From contig NZ_CP135529.1 of the NCBI RefSeq assembly GCF_032401055.1, positions 806,001-870,000 on the forward strand: 64,000 nt of DNA, given 5' to 3'. Each line of letters opens with the position of its first letter. Position 1 is the stretch's first letter. A program made the position numbers and the translations under genes. The notes below the pieces were generated by a model that saw only the letters and a list, made by a program, of their open reading frames with translations, did not search any database and was not told the DNA's origin. Source of the DNA: Tardiphaga sp. 709 (lineage in GTDB: Bacteria > Pseudomonadota > Alphaproteobacteria > Rhizobiales > Xanthobacteraceae). Shown here piece after piece: positions 17,136 to 26,185 of this stretch.

Positions 17136-18983
17136 GTGGTGAAAGCTCCGCAGCGCATTCCGTCGCAGCCATTGGCTGCGGCGGCCATCTCGCCACTCAA
17201 GCCCGCCATCGCGGGGATCGCCGTGATCAGCGGCATCGTGAACGTGCTCGCGCTGACCGCGCCGCTGTTCATGTTGCAGGTCTATGACCGCGTCCTGGCC
17301 AGCCGCAGCGTTTCGACGCTGATCGGCCTCGGTGTGCTGGCGGCCACGCTCTACACCTTTCAGTCCCTTTTCGACATCATTCGATCGCGCATTCTGCTGC
17401 GCATCGGCGAGTGCTTCGATCATCGGCTCTCCGACCGCGTGCATGATGCCGTTGTCGGCCTGCCGCTTGAGATGCCTTTGCCAGGCGATGGCCTGCAGCC
17501 ATTGCGCGATCTCGACAATGTGCGCGGCTTCCTGTCCGGCCCCGGTCCCACCGCCTTCTTCGACCTGCCGTGGATGCCGTTCTACCTCGCCATCTGCTTC
17601 GTGTTTCACTTCTGGATCGGCATCACGGCCCTCGTAGGTGCCGTCATCCTCATATCCCTCACCCTTCTCACCAATGCCCGCTCCAGGGGACCCGCCCGCG
17701 AGACCGTCCAGCATGGCATGTTTCGCAACGCGCTGATGGAGGCCAGCCGTCGCAATGCCGAAGTGGTGCGCGCAATGGGCCTCGGCGGCCGGATGGCCGC
17801 GCGCTGGCATCGCACCAATTCGGATTATCTGGCGGCCAATCGCCGGGCTGGCGATGTGGCAGGAGGCCTCGGCGGCGTGGCCCGCGCGCTGCGTGCGCTG
17901 CTGCAGTCGACCATGCTCGGCGTCGGCGCCTATCTCGTGATCAGGCAGGAAGCCAGCGCCGGCGTGATGGTGGCGAGTTCGATCATGATGGGCCGCGCGC
18001 TCGCGCCCGTGGATCTGGCCATCTCGACATGGAAGCCGTTCCTGATGGCGCGGCAGAGCTGGGCACGGCTCGATGAATTGCTGACGCGCATGCCGGAAGC
18101 CCCGAAGACGATGGCACTGCCACGCGCCCATATCGATCTGCGCGTCGAGGCGATGACCATCGCGCCGCCCGGAGAGAAACGCCCGACGGTCACGGGGCTG
18201 AGCTTTACCGTTTCCGCCGGAAGCGCTCTTGGCATCATCGGCCATAGTGGCAGCGGCAAGTCCACACTGGCACGCGCACTGGTCGGGGCCTGGCGCCCGG
18301 CCAGCGGCAAGGTGCGCATCGACGGCGCCAGCTTCGACCAGTGGGACCGCGAGATGCTCGGTCGCGATATCGGTTATCTGCCGCAGGGCGTCGAACTGTT
18401 CGATGGCACCATTGCCGAGAACATCTCCCGCTTCGAAGACGACCCGGACTCCGAGGCCATCGTCGCTGCGGCCAAAGCTGCCGGCGTACATGATCTCATC
18501 CTGCGCCTGGAACATGGCTACCAGACACGGATTGGCGAAGCCGGCTCCGCCTTGTCCGCCGGCCAGCGCCAGCGCATCGGGCTGGCACGCGCGCTCTATG
18601 GCGATCCATTCCTGGTCGTGCTCGACGAGCCCAACGCCAATCTCGACGTCGAGGGCGAAGCAGCGGTCATCCGGGCCATCGCCGCCATACGCGAGCGCAA
18701 GGGCATTGCCATCGTCATCGCTCATCGTCCGAGTGCGATCGGCGCTGTTGACCTCGTCCTGGTGATGGAAGGCGGTCGCGCCAAGGCATTCGGTCCGCGC
18801 GCGGACGTCCTCAGCAAAGCACTGAAGGCTCCCGCCCCCGCAGTACACGGCAGCGGCACGACGACCGGCCATACGGCCAGCGCGCGGTCTCTCGTGCCGC
18901 TGCGGGTGATCGCCAATCCCGCTGACAAGTCGGGAATGAGCACACATCCTCACGACGATATGGAAGATCGCGATGTCCGATAG
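17136..18983 (+). CDS. hasD: Type I secretion ABC transporter (HasD/PrtD family)
   Basis: Inner-membrane ATP-driven exporter of the hemophores, 615 residues. There is no C39 peptidase domain. The transmembrane domain (about 25-310) contains ALTAPLFMLQVYDRVLASRS, the hallmark of the PrtD/HasD group. The ATPase has Walker A GHSGSGKST, signature LSAGQRQR, Walker B VVLDEPNANLD and the H-loop IAHR. A GTG start at 17136 lies 11 bases after the hemophore stop. The last codons overlap the membrane-fusion gene by 11 bases, giving translational coupling. A His/Asp-rich C-terminal extension follows the ATPase. An outer-membrane TolC partner is not encoded in the window. Confidence 0.93.
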   Translation: MVKAPQRIPSQPLAAAAISPLKPAIAGIAVISGIVNVLALTAPLFMLQVYDRVLASRSVSTLIGLGVLAATLYTFQSLFDIIRSRILLRIGECFDHRLSDRVHDAVVGLPLEMPLPGDGLQPLRDLDNVRGFLSGPGPTAFFDLPWMPFYLAICFVFHFWIGITALVGAVILISLTLLTNARSRGPARETVQHGMFRNALMEASRRNAEVVRAMGLGGRMAARWHRTNSDYLAANRRAGDVAGGLGGVARALRALLQSTMLGVGAYLVIRQEASAGVMVASSIMMGRALAPVDLAISTWKPFLMARQSWARLDELLTRMPEAPKTMALPRAHIDLRVEAMTIAPPGEKRPTVTGLSFTVSAGSALGIIGHSGSGKSTLARALVGAWRPASGKVRIDGASFDQWDREMLGRDIGYLPQGVELFDGTIAENISRFEDDPDSEAIVAAAKAAGVHDLILRLEHGYQTRIGEAGSALSAGQRQRIGLARALYGDPFLVVLDEPNANLDVEGEAAVIRAIAAIRERKGIAIVIAHRPSAIGAVDLVLVMEGGRAKAFGPRADVLSKALKAPAPAVHGSGTTTGHTASARSLVPLRVIANPADKSGMSTHPHDDMEDRDVR

Positions 18984-20283
18984 CAATGTCTCGGCGGTCT
19001 CCCACTCGATCCTGCGTCACCTCGGCATCGCCACGCTGGCAGGTGTTGTGCTGGTGGGCGGCATCGGCAGATGGGCTGCGGCGACCAATCTGGCCGGCGC
19101 AATCGTCGCCGCAGGACACTTCGTCGTGGATACCAACGTCAAGAAGGTCCAGCACCCGACCGGCGGCGTGGTCGGTGAGATTCTGGTCCGCGAAGGACAG
19201 CGCGTGATTGCAGGCGACATTGTAATGCGCCTCGACGCGACGCAGACGCGCGCCAATCTCGCCATCGTAACCAAACGGCTCGACGAATTCGCAGTGCGAC
19301 GGGCGCGGCTCCGCGCCGAGCGCGACGAGGCCGACGTCCTCGCCTTCCCCGACGAGATCAGATCGCGCGCCGCCGATCCGGAGATCGCGCAGCTCATGGC
19401 AGGCGAGAACAGGCTGTTCGAACTGCGCCGCGATGCCCGCCTGGGCCAGAAGGCGCAGCTTCGCGAACGCGCGCTTCAATACGGCAAGGAAGTGCGCGGC
19501 CTCGTGGCTCAGGAGGAAGCGAAAATTCGCGGCATCGGTCTGATCCAACGCGAACTGAGAGGCGTGCGCGAACTCTGGGAGAAAGGGCTGGTACCCATTC
19601 AGCGGATGATGGCGCTGGAACGCGAAGCGGCAAACCTTGACGGCGAACGCGGCCGGCTCGTCGAAGCGCAGGCGCAATCCGGCGGCAAGATTTCCGAAAC
19701 ACAGCTGCAGATGATTCAGGTCGACCAGGATCTCCGCAGCGAAGTCGCCAGCAGCCTGCGCGACATCGAGGGCCAGACGGCGGAATATGTCGAACGGAAG
19801 GTGACTGCAGAAGATCAGCTCAAGCGGATCGATATTGTCGCGCCGCAAAGCGGACTGGTCCACGAGCTCGCGGTTCACACCGTTGGCGGCGTGATTTCGC
19901 CGGCCGACACGGTCATGCTGATCGTACCCGACAGCGACAGGCTGGCACTTGAAGTACAGATCAACCCGCAGGACATCGACCAGATACGGCTCGGCCAGCC
20001 AGCCGTGCTGCGCATGTCGGCCTTCAACCAGCGTACCACTCCCGAACTGAACGGCAGCGTCAGCCGCATCGCCGCCGACCTGACGCTGGATCAGAAGTCC
20101 GGGCTTTCCCATTACATCGTGCGGATCACCATCCCGCCGCAGCAACTGGCGCGCCTCGGTAAACTCGCTTTGGTTCCGGGGATGCCTGCGGAAGCCTTCA
20201 TTCAGACCGGCGAACGCACAGTCCTCTCTTTTCTGGTCAAGCCCATCGGCGACCAGATTGCACGATCATTTCGCGAGGAATAG
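18973..20283 (+). CDS. hasE: Type I secretion membrane-fusion protein (HasE/PrtE family)
   Basis: Periplasmic adaptor joining the ABC exporter to a TolC-type channel, 436 residues. It has one N-terminal membrane helix (LGIATLAGVVLVGGIGRWA), a first biotinyl-lipoyl half (VKKVQHPTGGVVGEILVREGQRV), a long coiled-coil hairpin (about 90-270, rich in Glu/Arg/Gln), then the second lipoyl half (DIVAPQSGLVHELAVHTVGG) and a C-terminal beta domain (LVPGMPAEAFIQTGERTVLSFL). This is the HlyD/PrtE layout. It is the last gene of the haem-acquisition operon and converges with the AraC-type gene 16 bases downstream. Confidence 0.92.
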   Translation: MSDSNVSAVSHSILRHLGIATLAGVVLVGGIGRWAAATNLAGAIVAAGHFVVDTNVKKVQHPTGGVVGEILVREGQRVIAGDIVMRLDATQTRANLAIVTKRLDEFAVRRARLRAERDEADVLAFPDEIRSRAADPEIAQLMAGENRLFELRRDARLGQKAQLRERALQYGKEVRGLVAQEEAKIRGIGLIQRELRGVRELWEKGLVPIQRMMALEREAANLDGERGRLVEAQAQSGGKISETQLQMIQVDQDLRSEVASSLRDIEGQTAEYVERKVTAEDQLKRIDIVAPQSGLVHELAVHTVGGVISPADTVMLIVPDSDRLALEVQINPQDIDQIRLGQPAVLRMSAFNQRTTPELNGSVSRIAADLTLDQKSGLSHYIVRITIPPQQLARLGKLALVPGMPAEAFIQTGERTVLSFLVKPIGDQIARSFREE

Positions 20284-20299
20284 CCGGTTCAAGTCGAGG

Positions 20300-21341
20300 T
20301 CACCCCCTGCGCATGGGGCTGGGATACGGCTTCGCCGACTTCGCGCCGTCACGCCAGCGACCCGGCGCTATTCCGGTCACGCGCTTGAACGCGCGATTGA
20401 AGGCCGCTTCGGAGTCGTAGCCGACATCGCTGGCGATGACAGCAAGACTGTCGCTACCCGTTCGCATGCGCTCCGCTGCCAACTGCATCCGCCAGCTGGT
20501 CACATATTCGATCGGAGCCTGGCCCAACACCTCGTTGAAGCGCTCGGCGAGCACCGTGCGCGACGTACCGCATTCGCGGGCCAGATCATCAACCGTCCAG
20601 CGATGACCAGGATTTCCGTGGACATGCCACATCGCACGTCCGAGCACAGGATCGTTCAGCGCCGCGAACCAGCCATGCGCGCTTGGCGGCAATCCCGCAG
20701 CGTAGCGACGCAGCACCTCGACGAACAGCAGTTCCATCAGCCGGCCGAGCATGATCTCACTGCCGGGCGTCGCATCTTCGGTCAGTGAGAGAATTTCGCG
20801 CACCGTCGTGGCGAGAACCGCACTCACCTTGTCGTCGCCGGCGCGATCGATCAGCATCGGCGGCAGGGTTCGAAAGACCGGAGAATGCAGCAACTCCGAC
20901 GATCTCGATAAAGCCGCAGACCATGCGGGTCTCCCGCCCTCCGCCGCCATGCTCGATCGTCCACATGCCGGATAGTGGACCGGCACGCACCAGTTCCATC
21001 GCGGAACACAACTCGGCGCCGTCGCCGCTGTAGAACCTGTGCGTGTCGGCGAACGGCATCAGCAGAACGTCGCCCGCGGCAATGGTGCCTCGCTCGCCAC
21101 TGGCGAGTTCAACGGTGCATTCGCCCGCCGCGATCAAATGAAAAATGCTGACATGGCGCAAATGCGCCATCGGAGTGCGCTCGTCGAAATGTTTCGGACT
21201 GATGAGGCCGAATGGCTCGGTCAGGCTGGCGTTCAGAAATACCGATCCGCTGAGCCGGATCGACCGCAGCATATCTGCGAGCAAATCCCCACCGCGATCA
21301 ATATCCGGCGTCGCTGCAAATGATGGCGGTGTCTCGATCAT
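20300..21341 (-). pseudogene. AraC-family regulator with N-terminal cupin, frameshifted
   Basis: A transcription regulator of the cupin_6/HTH_18 type. The N-terminal half (from MIETPPSFAATPDIDRGG through RMVCGFIE) is the ligand-binding cupin, and the C-terminal half carries two helix-turn-helix motifs (WTVDDLARECGTSRTVLAERF; SLAVIASDVGYDSEAAFNRAFKR spans the second). The halves are in different frames; the switch lies at about 20905, where one extra base fits (GFIE then SSELLHSPVF). Corrected length is about 346 residues. Start at 21341 chosen from family length. It faces a small DUF1127-like gene and might control it or the adjacent mddA; this is untested. Confidence 0.75.
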
Positions 21342-21419
21342 GCGAGGTCCTGAACCTCCGATCATCGTCCGCTGCCCCAACCATGCGCGGCATGTGGCGC
21401 ATTGTATCCGATGGAGACG

Positions 21420-22058
21420 ATGATGATCAAGAAACGGCTGTCGAAAGCCGCCGATCGTAGCTTCAGCTTGATTGCAGCAATGTTGATGCGGCGCGCCATT
21501 GCGCGGCTGATCCGCATCGACGACAGATCGCTATCCAAGGCTGGATTATCGCGCGCCGCGGTGGCCGAGTTCCTTGAGAGCCCGGTTCGGACCGACCCGC
21601 ACCGCTTCTTCAGCCGCAAGCATGCGCAGCGCGATCTGCAAGACAGCGATACCGCACGCGGGTCGATCCAAGTGTCTCTGGCCCAACCGGACCCGATTCA
21701 TCTTCAGCCAGATGACTCGATCGTTTTCGACAACCATCACGCGCAGACCGATACGCTTCACCGGGGAACCATCATGCATGCGATCCGACAAATGGTGAGC
21801 TTCCGCATGCGAATCCTGACGGCCGGCGTGCTCGTCGCCGTCGGCGCCCTGAGCGCTTGCTCCGGCAGCCTGCCCGATCACAATGCGGCACAAATCCGCC
21901 GTGATCAGCCCGCGCGCTGTCAGCTGCGGCCGAATCTCATTCGTCTATCGCCGATCATGCCGTCGAGCGAGCGCGTGGCCGAGGCATCCCTCCTCCCCAG
22001 GCCGCCGCGCGCCAGGCAACCCGAAGCGCGCGCGGGTCCTCCAGGACGGGCCGGCTAA
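21420..22058 (+). CDS. DUF1127-like protein with lipobox-like second half
   Basis: A 212-codon reading frame of unknown role. Its first part (RRAIARLIRIDDRSLSKAGLSRAAVAEFL) resembles DUF1127 small proteins, which are usually only 50-70 residues. The later part contains an in-frame ATG at 21774 with GGGGAA upstream, followed by a lipoprotein-type signal (MRILTAGVLVAVGALSAC). It may therefore be two small genes joined by chance or by loss of a stop, or one odd fusion. GGAG precedes the ATG at 21420. Confidence applies mainly to the N-terminal part. Confidence 0.45.
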   Translation: MMIKKRLSKAADRSFSLIAAMLMRRAIARLIRIDDRSLSKAGLSRAAVAEFLESPVRTDPHRFFSRKHAQRDLQDSDTARGSIQVSLAQPDPIHLQPDDSIVFDNHHAQTDTLHRGTIMHAIRQMVSFRMRILTAGVLVAVGALSACSGSLPDHNAAQIRRDQPARCQLRPNLIRLSPIMPSSERVAEASLLPRPPRARQPEARAGPPGRAG

Positions 22059-22106
22059 GGAAACGCTTGGTTCAAATCGACAAGACAACCAACAAAGGAT
22101 AGTTTC

Positions 22107-22889
22107 ATGACCCGCTTCATTGCACTCATCTACGGGCTCGCATCCTACGCGATCTTCTTCATCACGATCCTTTACGCCATCGGTTTCGTCGAAGGAATGA
22201 TGGTACCAAAAGACATCAACGCCGGAACGCAGGTTCCGTGGCTGGAAGCTGTGCTCGTCAATCTCGCCCTGATGTCGCTGTTCGCAATCCAGCACAGCGT
22301 CATGGCGCGGAAGTCGTTCAAGCAGTGGTGGACGCAATATGTCCCGGTTTCGGTCGAGCGCAGCACCTATGTGCTGTTCGCGAGCCTGAGCTTGTTGCTA
22401 CTATTCTGGCAGTGGCGCCCGATGCCGGCGATCGTCTGGCAGATCAGCAATCCACAACTGGCCATGGCCATGACGGGGCTTTCCCTGTTCGGATGGGTCA
22501 TCGTCTTCACCAGCACATTCCTGATCAACCATTTCGAGTTGTTCGGCGTGCAGCAGGTGGTGCAGAATCTGTCTGATCAGAAGCCGTCAGCGCCGGTGTT
22601 TCGCACACCGCTTTACTACAAGCTTGTACGCCACCCGATCTATCTCGGCTTCATCATCGCCTTCTGGGCGACGCCGATGATGACGGTCGGGCACCTGTTG
22701 TTCGCGGCCGTCACCACCGCCTACATCTTCGTCGGGATCTTCCTGGAAGAGCGCGATCTCGTCGAGCTGTTCGGTGACGACTATCGCCGCTACCGCGATC
22801 GGGTGTCGATGATCCTGCCGTGGCGCAAATCAGAGCGTCCGCCTACGCAGAGGCATGCCAATCCGTTCGGGCTCAGCGGCGAGCGATAG
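22107..22889 (+). CDS. mddA: Methanethiol S-methyltransferase (MddA-like) membrane protein
   Basis: An inner-membrane methyltransferase of the isoprenylcysteine carboxyl methyltransferase/NnrU superfamily, 260 residues with about six membrane helices. The C-terminal SAM-binding pattern is clear: LVRHPIYLGFIIAFWATP, then EERDLVELFGDDYRRYRDRV. Length and sequence flavour fit MddA, which methylates methanethiol to dimethyl sulfide and is known from Bradyrhizobium; a less specific ICMT-like enzyme cannot be excluded. It has its own AAAGGA ribosome site and ends at a strong terminator shared with the convergent der gene. Confidence 0.72.
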   Translation: MTRFIALIYGLASYAIFFITILYAIGFVEGMMVPKDINAGTQVPWLEAVLVNLALMSLFAIQHSVMARKSFKQWWTQYVPVSVERSTYVLFASLSLLLLFWQWRPMPAIVWQISNPQLAMAMTGLSLFGWVIVFTSTFLINHFELFGVQQVVQNLSDQKPSAPVFRTPLYYKLVRHPIYLGFIIAFWATPMMTVGHLLFAAVTTAYIFVGIFLEERDLVELFGDDYRRYRDRVSMILPWRKSERPPTQRHANPFGLSGER

Positions 22890-22905
22890 AACACAAAACG
22901 GAAAC

Positions 22906-22938
22906 GCCGGATCGCGTGCACCGCGATCCGGCTTTTTT
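22906..22938 (+). terminator. Rho-independent terminator
   Basis: A perfect 11-base stem, GCCGGATCGCG (22906-22916) with CGCGATCCGGC (22922-22932), five-base loop TGCAC and six T residues (22933-22938). It ends the mddA transcript and lies between convergent genes; the stem could also serve der, though no T-run lies on that side. Confidence 0.9.
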
Positions 22939-22947
22939 GCTGGCTGA

Positions 22948-24333
22948 TCAGTTCGGCCGCTTGCGCTTATGCGCGAACGGGTTCGCCTTCTCGCGCAACG
23001 TGATGCGGATCGGCGTGCCCGGCAGGTTGAAGGCCTCGCGCAGCGTATTGGTGAGATAGCGCAGATAGCTCGTCGGCACCGCATCGGCGCGCGAGCAGAA
23101 CACGATGAAGCTCGGTGGACGTGCTTTCGCCTGGGTGACGTAGTTCAGTTTCAGCCGGCGACCTGATACCGACGGCGGCGGATTCTTGTCGATCGCATCC
23201 TCGAACCAGCGATTGAGGCCTGCGGTGGGAATGCGGCGATTCCAGACCGCGTAGGAATCCTGTATCGCCTTCATCAGCCGTTCGACGCCCTCGCCCATCA
23301 GCCCGGAGATCGCTACGACCGGCACCCCCCTGATCTGCGGCAACAAGTGATCGGCATCGGTGCGCAGCGCGCCAATCAGGCCGCCTTGCTTTTCGACGAG
23401 ATCCCATTTGTTGACCGCGATCACCAGCGCGCGTCCCTCGCGCTCAACCAGATCGGCAATGCGCAGATCCTGTTCCTCGAACCTGTTCTGCGAGTCCATC
23501 ATCAGCACGACGACTTCGGCGAAGCGCACGGCGCGCAGCGTGTCGGCGACGGAGAGCTTCTCCAGCTTCTCCTCGATGCGCGAACGGCGACGCAGGCCGG
23601 CGGTATCGAAGATGCGGAAGTCCCGGCCCTTGTAGTTGAGCTCGACCGAAATGCTGTCGCGCGTGGTGCCCGCTTCCGGCGAGGTCAGCAGGCGCTCTTC
23701 ACCGAGCAGATAGTTGATGGTCGTCGACTTGCCGGCATTTGGGCGGCCAACGATAGCGACGCGGATCGGCCGCGTCTCGATTTCTTCTTCGGGAATGATG
23801 ACGTCGTCATCGTCGAATTCTTCCGGCTCTTCGACCGGCTCCGGCATCAGCACGCGCAGCGCGTCATAGAGTTCGCCCAAGCCTTCACCGTGTTCGGCCG
23901 AGATCTGGATCGGATCGCCGAGACCCAGCGCATAGGATTCCATTGCGCCGACTTCGCCGTGCTTGCCCTCGCTTTTGTTGGCGAGCAACAGCACCGGCTT
24001 GTTGGCGCGACGTGCGAAATCGGCGAAGGCGCGGTCGTTCGGCGTCAGACCCATGCGCGCATCGATGACGAAGAACAGCGCGTCGGCCAGCGCAATCGCT
24101 GTCTCGGTCTGTTCCTGCATGCGCGCGGTCAGCGAGCCCTTCGGGCCTTCATCGAGACCGGCGGTGTCGACCAGCGTGAATTCGAGATCGCCAAGCTTGC
24201 CCTCGCCCTCGCGGCGGTCGCGGGTGACGCCTGGGGTGTCATCGACCAGCGCAAGCTTCTGCCCGACCAGACGGTTGAACAGCGTGGATTTGCCGACATT
24301 GGGTCGGCCGATGATGGCAATGGTATAGGACAT
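22948..24333 (-). CDS. der: Ribosome-assembly GTPase Der (EngA)
   Basis: An essential GTPase with two G domains that acts in 50S subunit assembly. The 461-residue product has the first domain with GRPNVGKST and DTAGLDEG, an acidic linker ([17 protein letters not shown]), the second domain with [17 protein letters not shown] and NKWD, and a C-terminal KH-like domain ending in KRKRPN. All G motifs are intact. It is the third gene of a probable three-gene unit with the yfgM-like gene and a lipoprotein gene. Confidence 0.97.
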   Translation of the reverse strand: MSYTIAIIGRPNVGKSTLFNRLVGQKLALVDDTPGVTRDRREGEGKLGDLEFTLVDTAGLDEGPKGSLTARMQEQTETAIALADALFFVIDARMGLTPNDRAFADFARRANKPVLLLANKSEGKHGEVGAMESYALGLGDPIQISAEHGEGLGELYDALRVLMPEPVEEPEEFDDDDVIIPEEEIETRPIRVAIVGRPNAGKSTTINYLLGEERLLTSPEAGTTRDSISVELNYKGRDFRIFDTAGLRRRSRIEEKLEKLSVADTLRAVRFAEVVVLMMDSQNRFEEQDLRIADLVEREGRALVIAVNKWDLVEKQGGLIGALRTDADHLLPQIRGVPVVAISGLMGEGVERLMKAIQDSYAVWNRRIPTAGLNRWFEDAIDKNPPPSVSGRRLKLNYVTQAKARPPSFIVFCSRADAVPTSYLRYLTNTLREAFNLPGTPIRITLREKANPFAHKRKRPN

Positions 24334-24386
24334 AGGTGATCCGTGCGCCCTTTACGGACAGCCTGTCAATGAGAGGGCGCGCGAAC

Positions 24387-24938
24387 TCAGCGCGAGAAAC
24401 TGCCCGACGGCACTGGTGCCGGGAATGGTGTGGTGGCCTGCTGGGCCGGTGCGGCTGCTGCCGGCTCATCCGGCGGCGGCGCGGTGGTGCTGCGGCGGCG
24501 GGCGACCTTCTTGCCCTGCGGCGGAGGCGGTGCGGCAGCCGTGCTGCCTTCCTCGGCCGGTGCGGCATCGGGATCGGCGGGCGCTGCGCCGTCCTGACGG
24601 ACGGTGCCGACCTGAACAGAGCCACGGCTCTTCGCCTTGCGGCCCTTCGGCTCTGGCGCGCCCGGCGGCGGCTGCAGTGGGGCGGCTGCGACGGGCGCAG
24701 CCTCCTGCGCGCGCTGACGCTCAACATTCTCCTTGTAGAGATCGCGCGGCACGCCCTGCTCAAGGCCGGGGACGCCGTCGGGGAACACCGGCTTGCGGTC
24801 GCCGGGCAGCTTCTTCTTGGTGTCGAGGAAGTCGAGCATGTCGGACGGGTCCCAGCCGGTCATGCTGCCGCAGCCCGAGAGCGCGCTGGACAGCGCGATC
24901 AGGACGGCGGCGGAAACGAGGCGTTGCATCGGGCGCAT
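24387..24938 (-). CDS. Pro/Ala-rich lipoprotein between yfgM-like gene and der
   Basis: An outer-envelope lipoprotein of 183 residues, function unknown. The lipobox is LSGC after MRPMQRLVSAAVLIALSSA. A conserved-looking segment (WDPSDMLDFLDTKKKLPGDR, PVFPDGVPGLEQGVP) is followed by a low-complexity tail rich in Pro, Ala and Lys. The ATG at 24938 is preferred over the TTG further upstream because it sits at the signal peptide. In many proteobacteria this position, yfgM-X-der, is occupied by bamB; this protein has no propeller repeats and is not BamB. Confidence 0.72.
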   Translation of the reverse strand: MRPMQRLVSAAVLIALSSALSGCGSMTGWDPSDMLDFLDTKKKLPGDRKPVFPDGVPGLEQGVPRDLYKENVERQRAQEAAPVAAAPLQPPPGAPEPKGRKAKSRGSVQVGTVRQDGAAPADPDAAPAEEGSTAAAPPPPQGKKVARRRSTTAPPPDEPAAAAPAQQATTPFPAPVPSGSFSR

Positions 24939-25010
24939 GGACGACTTCTCACTCAACTCGTGATCTGAACGATCGGCTTCAGGTCAGCTTTAATTCCGCT
25001 CTTGTCTTGC

Positions 25011-25664
25011 TCAGCTTTTCGCGGCGGGCGGCAGCAGCGCCTGCAACGCTTCGGCGCGGGTACGCAGGCTCGCCGGCGTCTCCGCATCGTTGGACATCAT
25101 GTCCAGCCACTGCCGCGTCGCCACGGCGTTGTTAGCCTTCCATGCCGACAGCGCCAGCAGCTCGCGCGCCGAATGGCGATAGGTGCTGGTATTGGTCGTC
25201 GCTGGCTCCAGGCGGGTCTGCATCGCCTCATAGGGCGTGGTCTCCAACAGCAGGCTGCCGGCGCGAATACGCGCGAGATCCTGCTCAGGTGCTGGAACGG
25301 TGCGGTCTGCGACAATGTCGTCATAGAGCTTCACTGCGGCCTGCGGGTCGCGCGAAGCAGCCTCAGCAGCGGCGCGCAGACGCGCCAGCGTGCGATAGCC
25401 GGACGGCGCCTCGGCGGCGAGCTTGGTGAAGGCGGCTTCCGCCTCGGCATGCTTGTTCTGCTCGGCCAGCTCGACCGCGCGGTCGAACGCCGCACCGGCC
25501 ACGGCGGCCTTCTTGGCCTCAAGATAGCTGTAGCCACGCCAGCCACCGACGCCGACCACGATCAGAATCGCGACTGCGATGATCAGGAGCGAATACTTCT
25601 CCCAGATCTTCTTGAGCTGCTCGCGACGCAGGTCTTCGTCGACTTCATTAAATAATTCAGACAC
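25011..25664 (-). CDS. YfgM-like membrane-anchored TPR protein
   Basis: A 217-residue protein with a short cytosolic N-terminus (SELFNEVDEDLRREQLKKIWEKY), a single membrane helix (SLLIIAVAILIVVGVGGW) and a periplasmic domain of TPR-like helices. This matches the TPR_21/YfgM family, which associates with the Sec translocon and periplasmic chaperones. The start is a GTG at 25664 with AGGA upstream. The lipoprotein and der genes follow on the same strand. Confidence 0.82.
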   Translation of the reverse strand: MSELFNEVDEDLRREQLKKIWEKYSLLIIAVAILIVVGVGGWRGYSYLEAKKAAVAGAAFDRAVELAEQNKHAEAEAAFTKLAAEAPSGYRTLARLRAAAEAASRDPQAAVKLYDDIVADRTVPAPEQDLARIRAGSLLLETTPYEAMQTRLEPATTNTSTYRHSARELLALSAWKANNAVATRQWLDMMSNDAETPASLRTRAEALQALLPPAAKS

Positions 25665-25835
25665 TTAAAGGTATCCTGTCCCCGATGGGCCGCGCTCACC
25701 CCGAGCGGCGCCGGGCATATACGCTCCGGCATGGCGGCGGCGATACCCTAGCGTTATGGCGCTGGCAAGGCAAAGCCAGCGCGATCAAAGCGTTATCCCG
25801 AAATGCTTAATTTCGAACGATGCCTTTTAGGCCCG

Positions 25836-26093
25836 TCAGTTCATGCCGCCGGCACCGCCGCTGGTGCGGCCATTGGCATTGGACCCGGCGCTGTTATCGC
25901 CGAAGGCCGAGTTGGCGTTGTTGCCGCCCAGCGCCGCATTGCCGCGGGTGTCGTTAAGCGGGCCTACGACCGGACGCGGCTCCTCGACACGATAATGGGG
26001 CTTCCGCTCCTTCTTGGCCGGATCGGCGTGGGAAACCGCGGGAAGCAGCGCCAAAACGGCGACAAAGCTCAGCAACTTCAAGGCCTTCATCAT
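25836..26093 (-). CDS. Small secreted Asn/Gly-rich hypothetical protein
   Basis: An 85-residue protein of unknown function. Signal peptide MMKALKLLSFVAVLALLPAVSHA is followed by a basic stretch (KKERKPHYRVEEPRP) and a tail rich in Asn, Gly, Ser and Ala (GNNANSAFGDNSAGSNANG). The start at 26093 is chosen because GAAGG lies seven bases upstream; ATGs at 26099 and 26090 are alternatives. It stands alone, downstream of panB on the same strand. Confidence 0.55.
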   Translation of the reverse strand: MMKALKLLSFVAVLALLPAVSHADPAKKERKPHYRVEEPRPVVGPLNDTRGNAALGGNNANSAFGDNSAGSNANGRTSGGAGGMN

Positions 26094-26185
26094 CAACATC
26101 CTTCGCGTTGCCCCTGCTCTTTCAACCCCGGCCGAACCGCAAAATTCCGGCGAACATCCTGCGACCGTCTTGCGTCAAACGTGCG

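Noticed and set aside
17070-18986. 638-codon open frame antisense to hasD
   Set aside because: Shadow frame; the + strand contains all ABC motifs.
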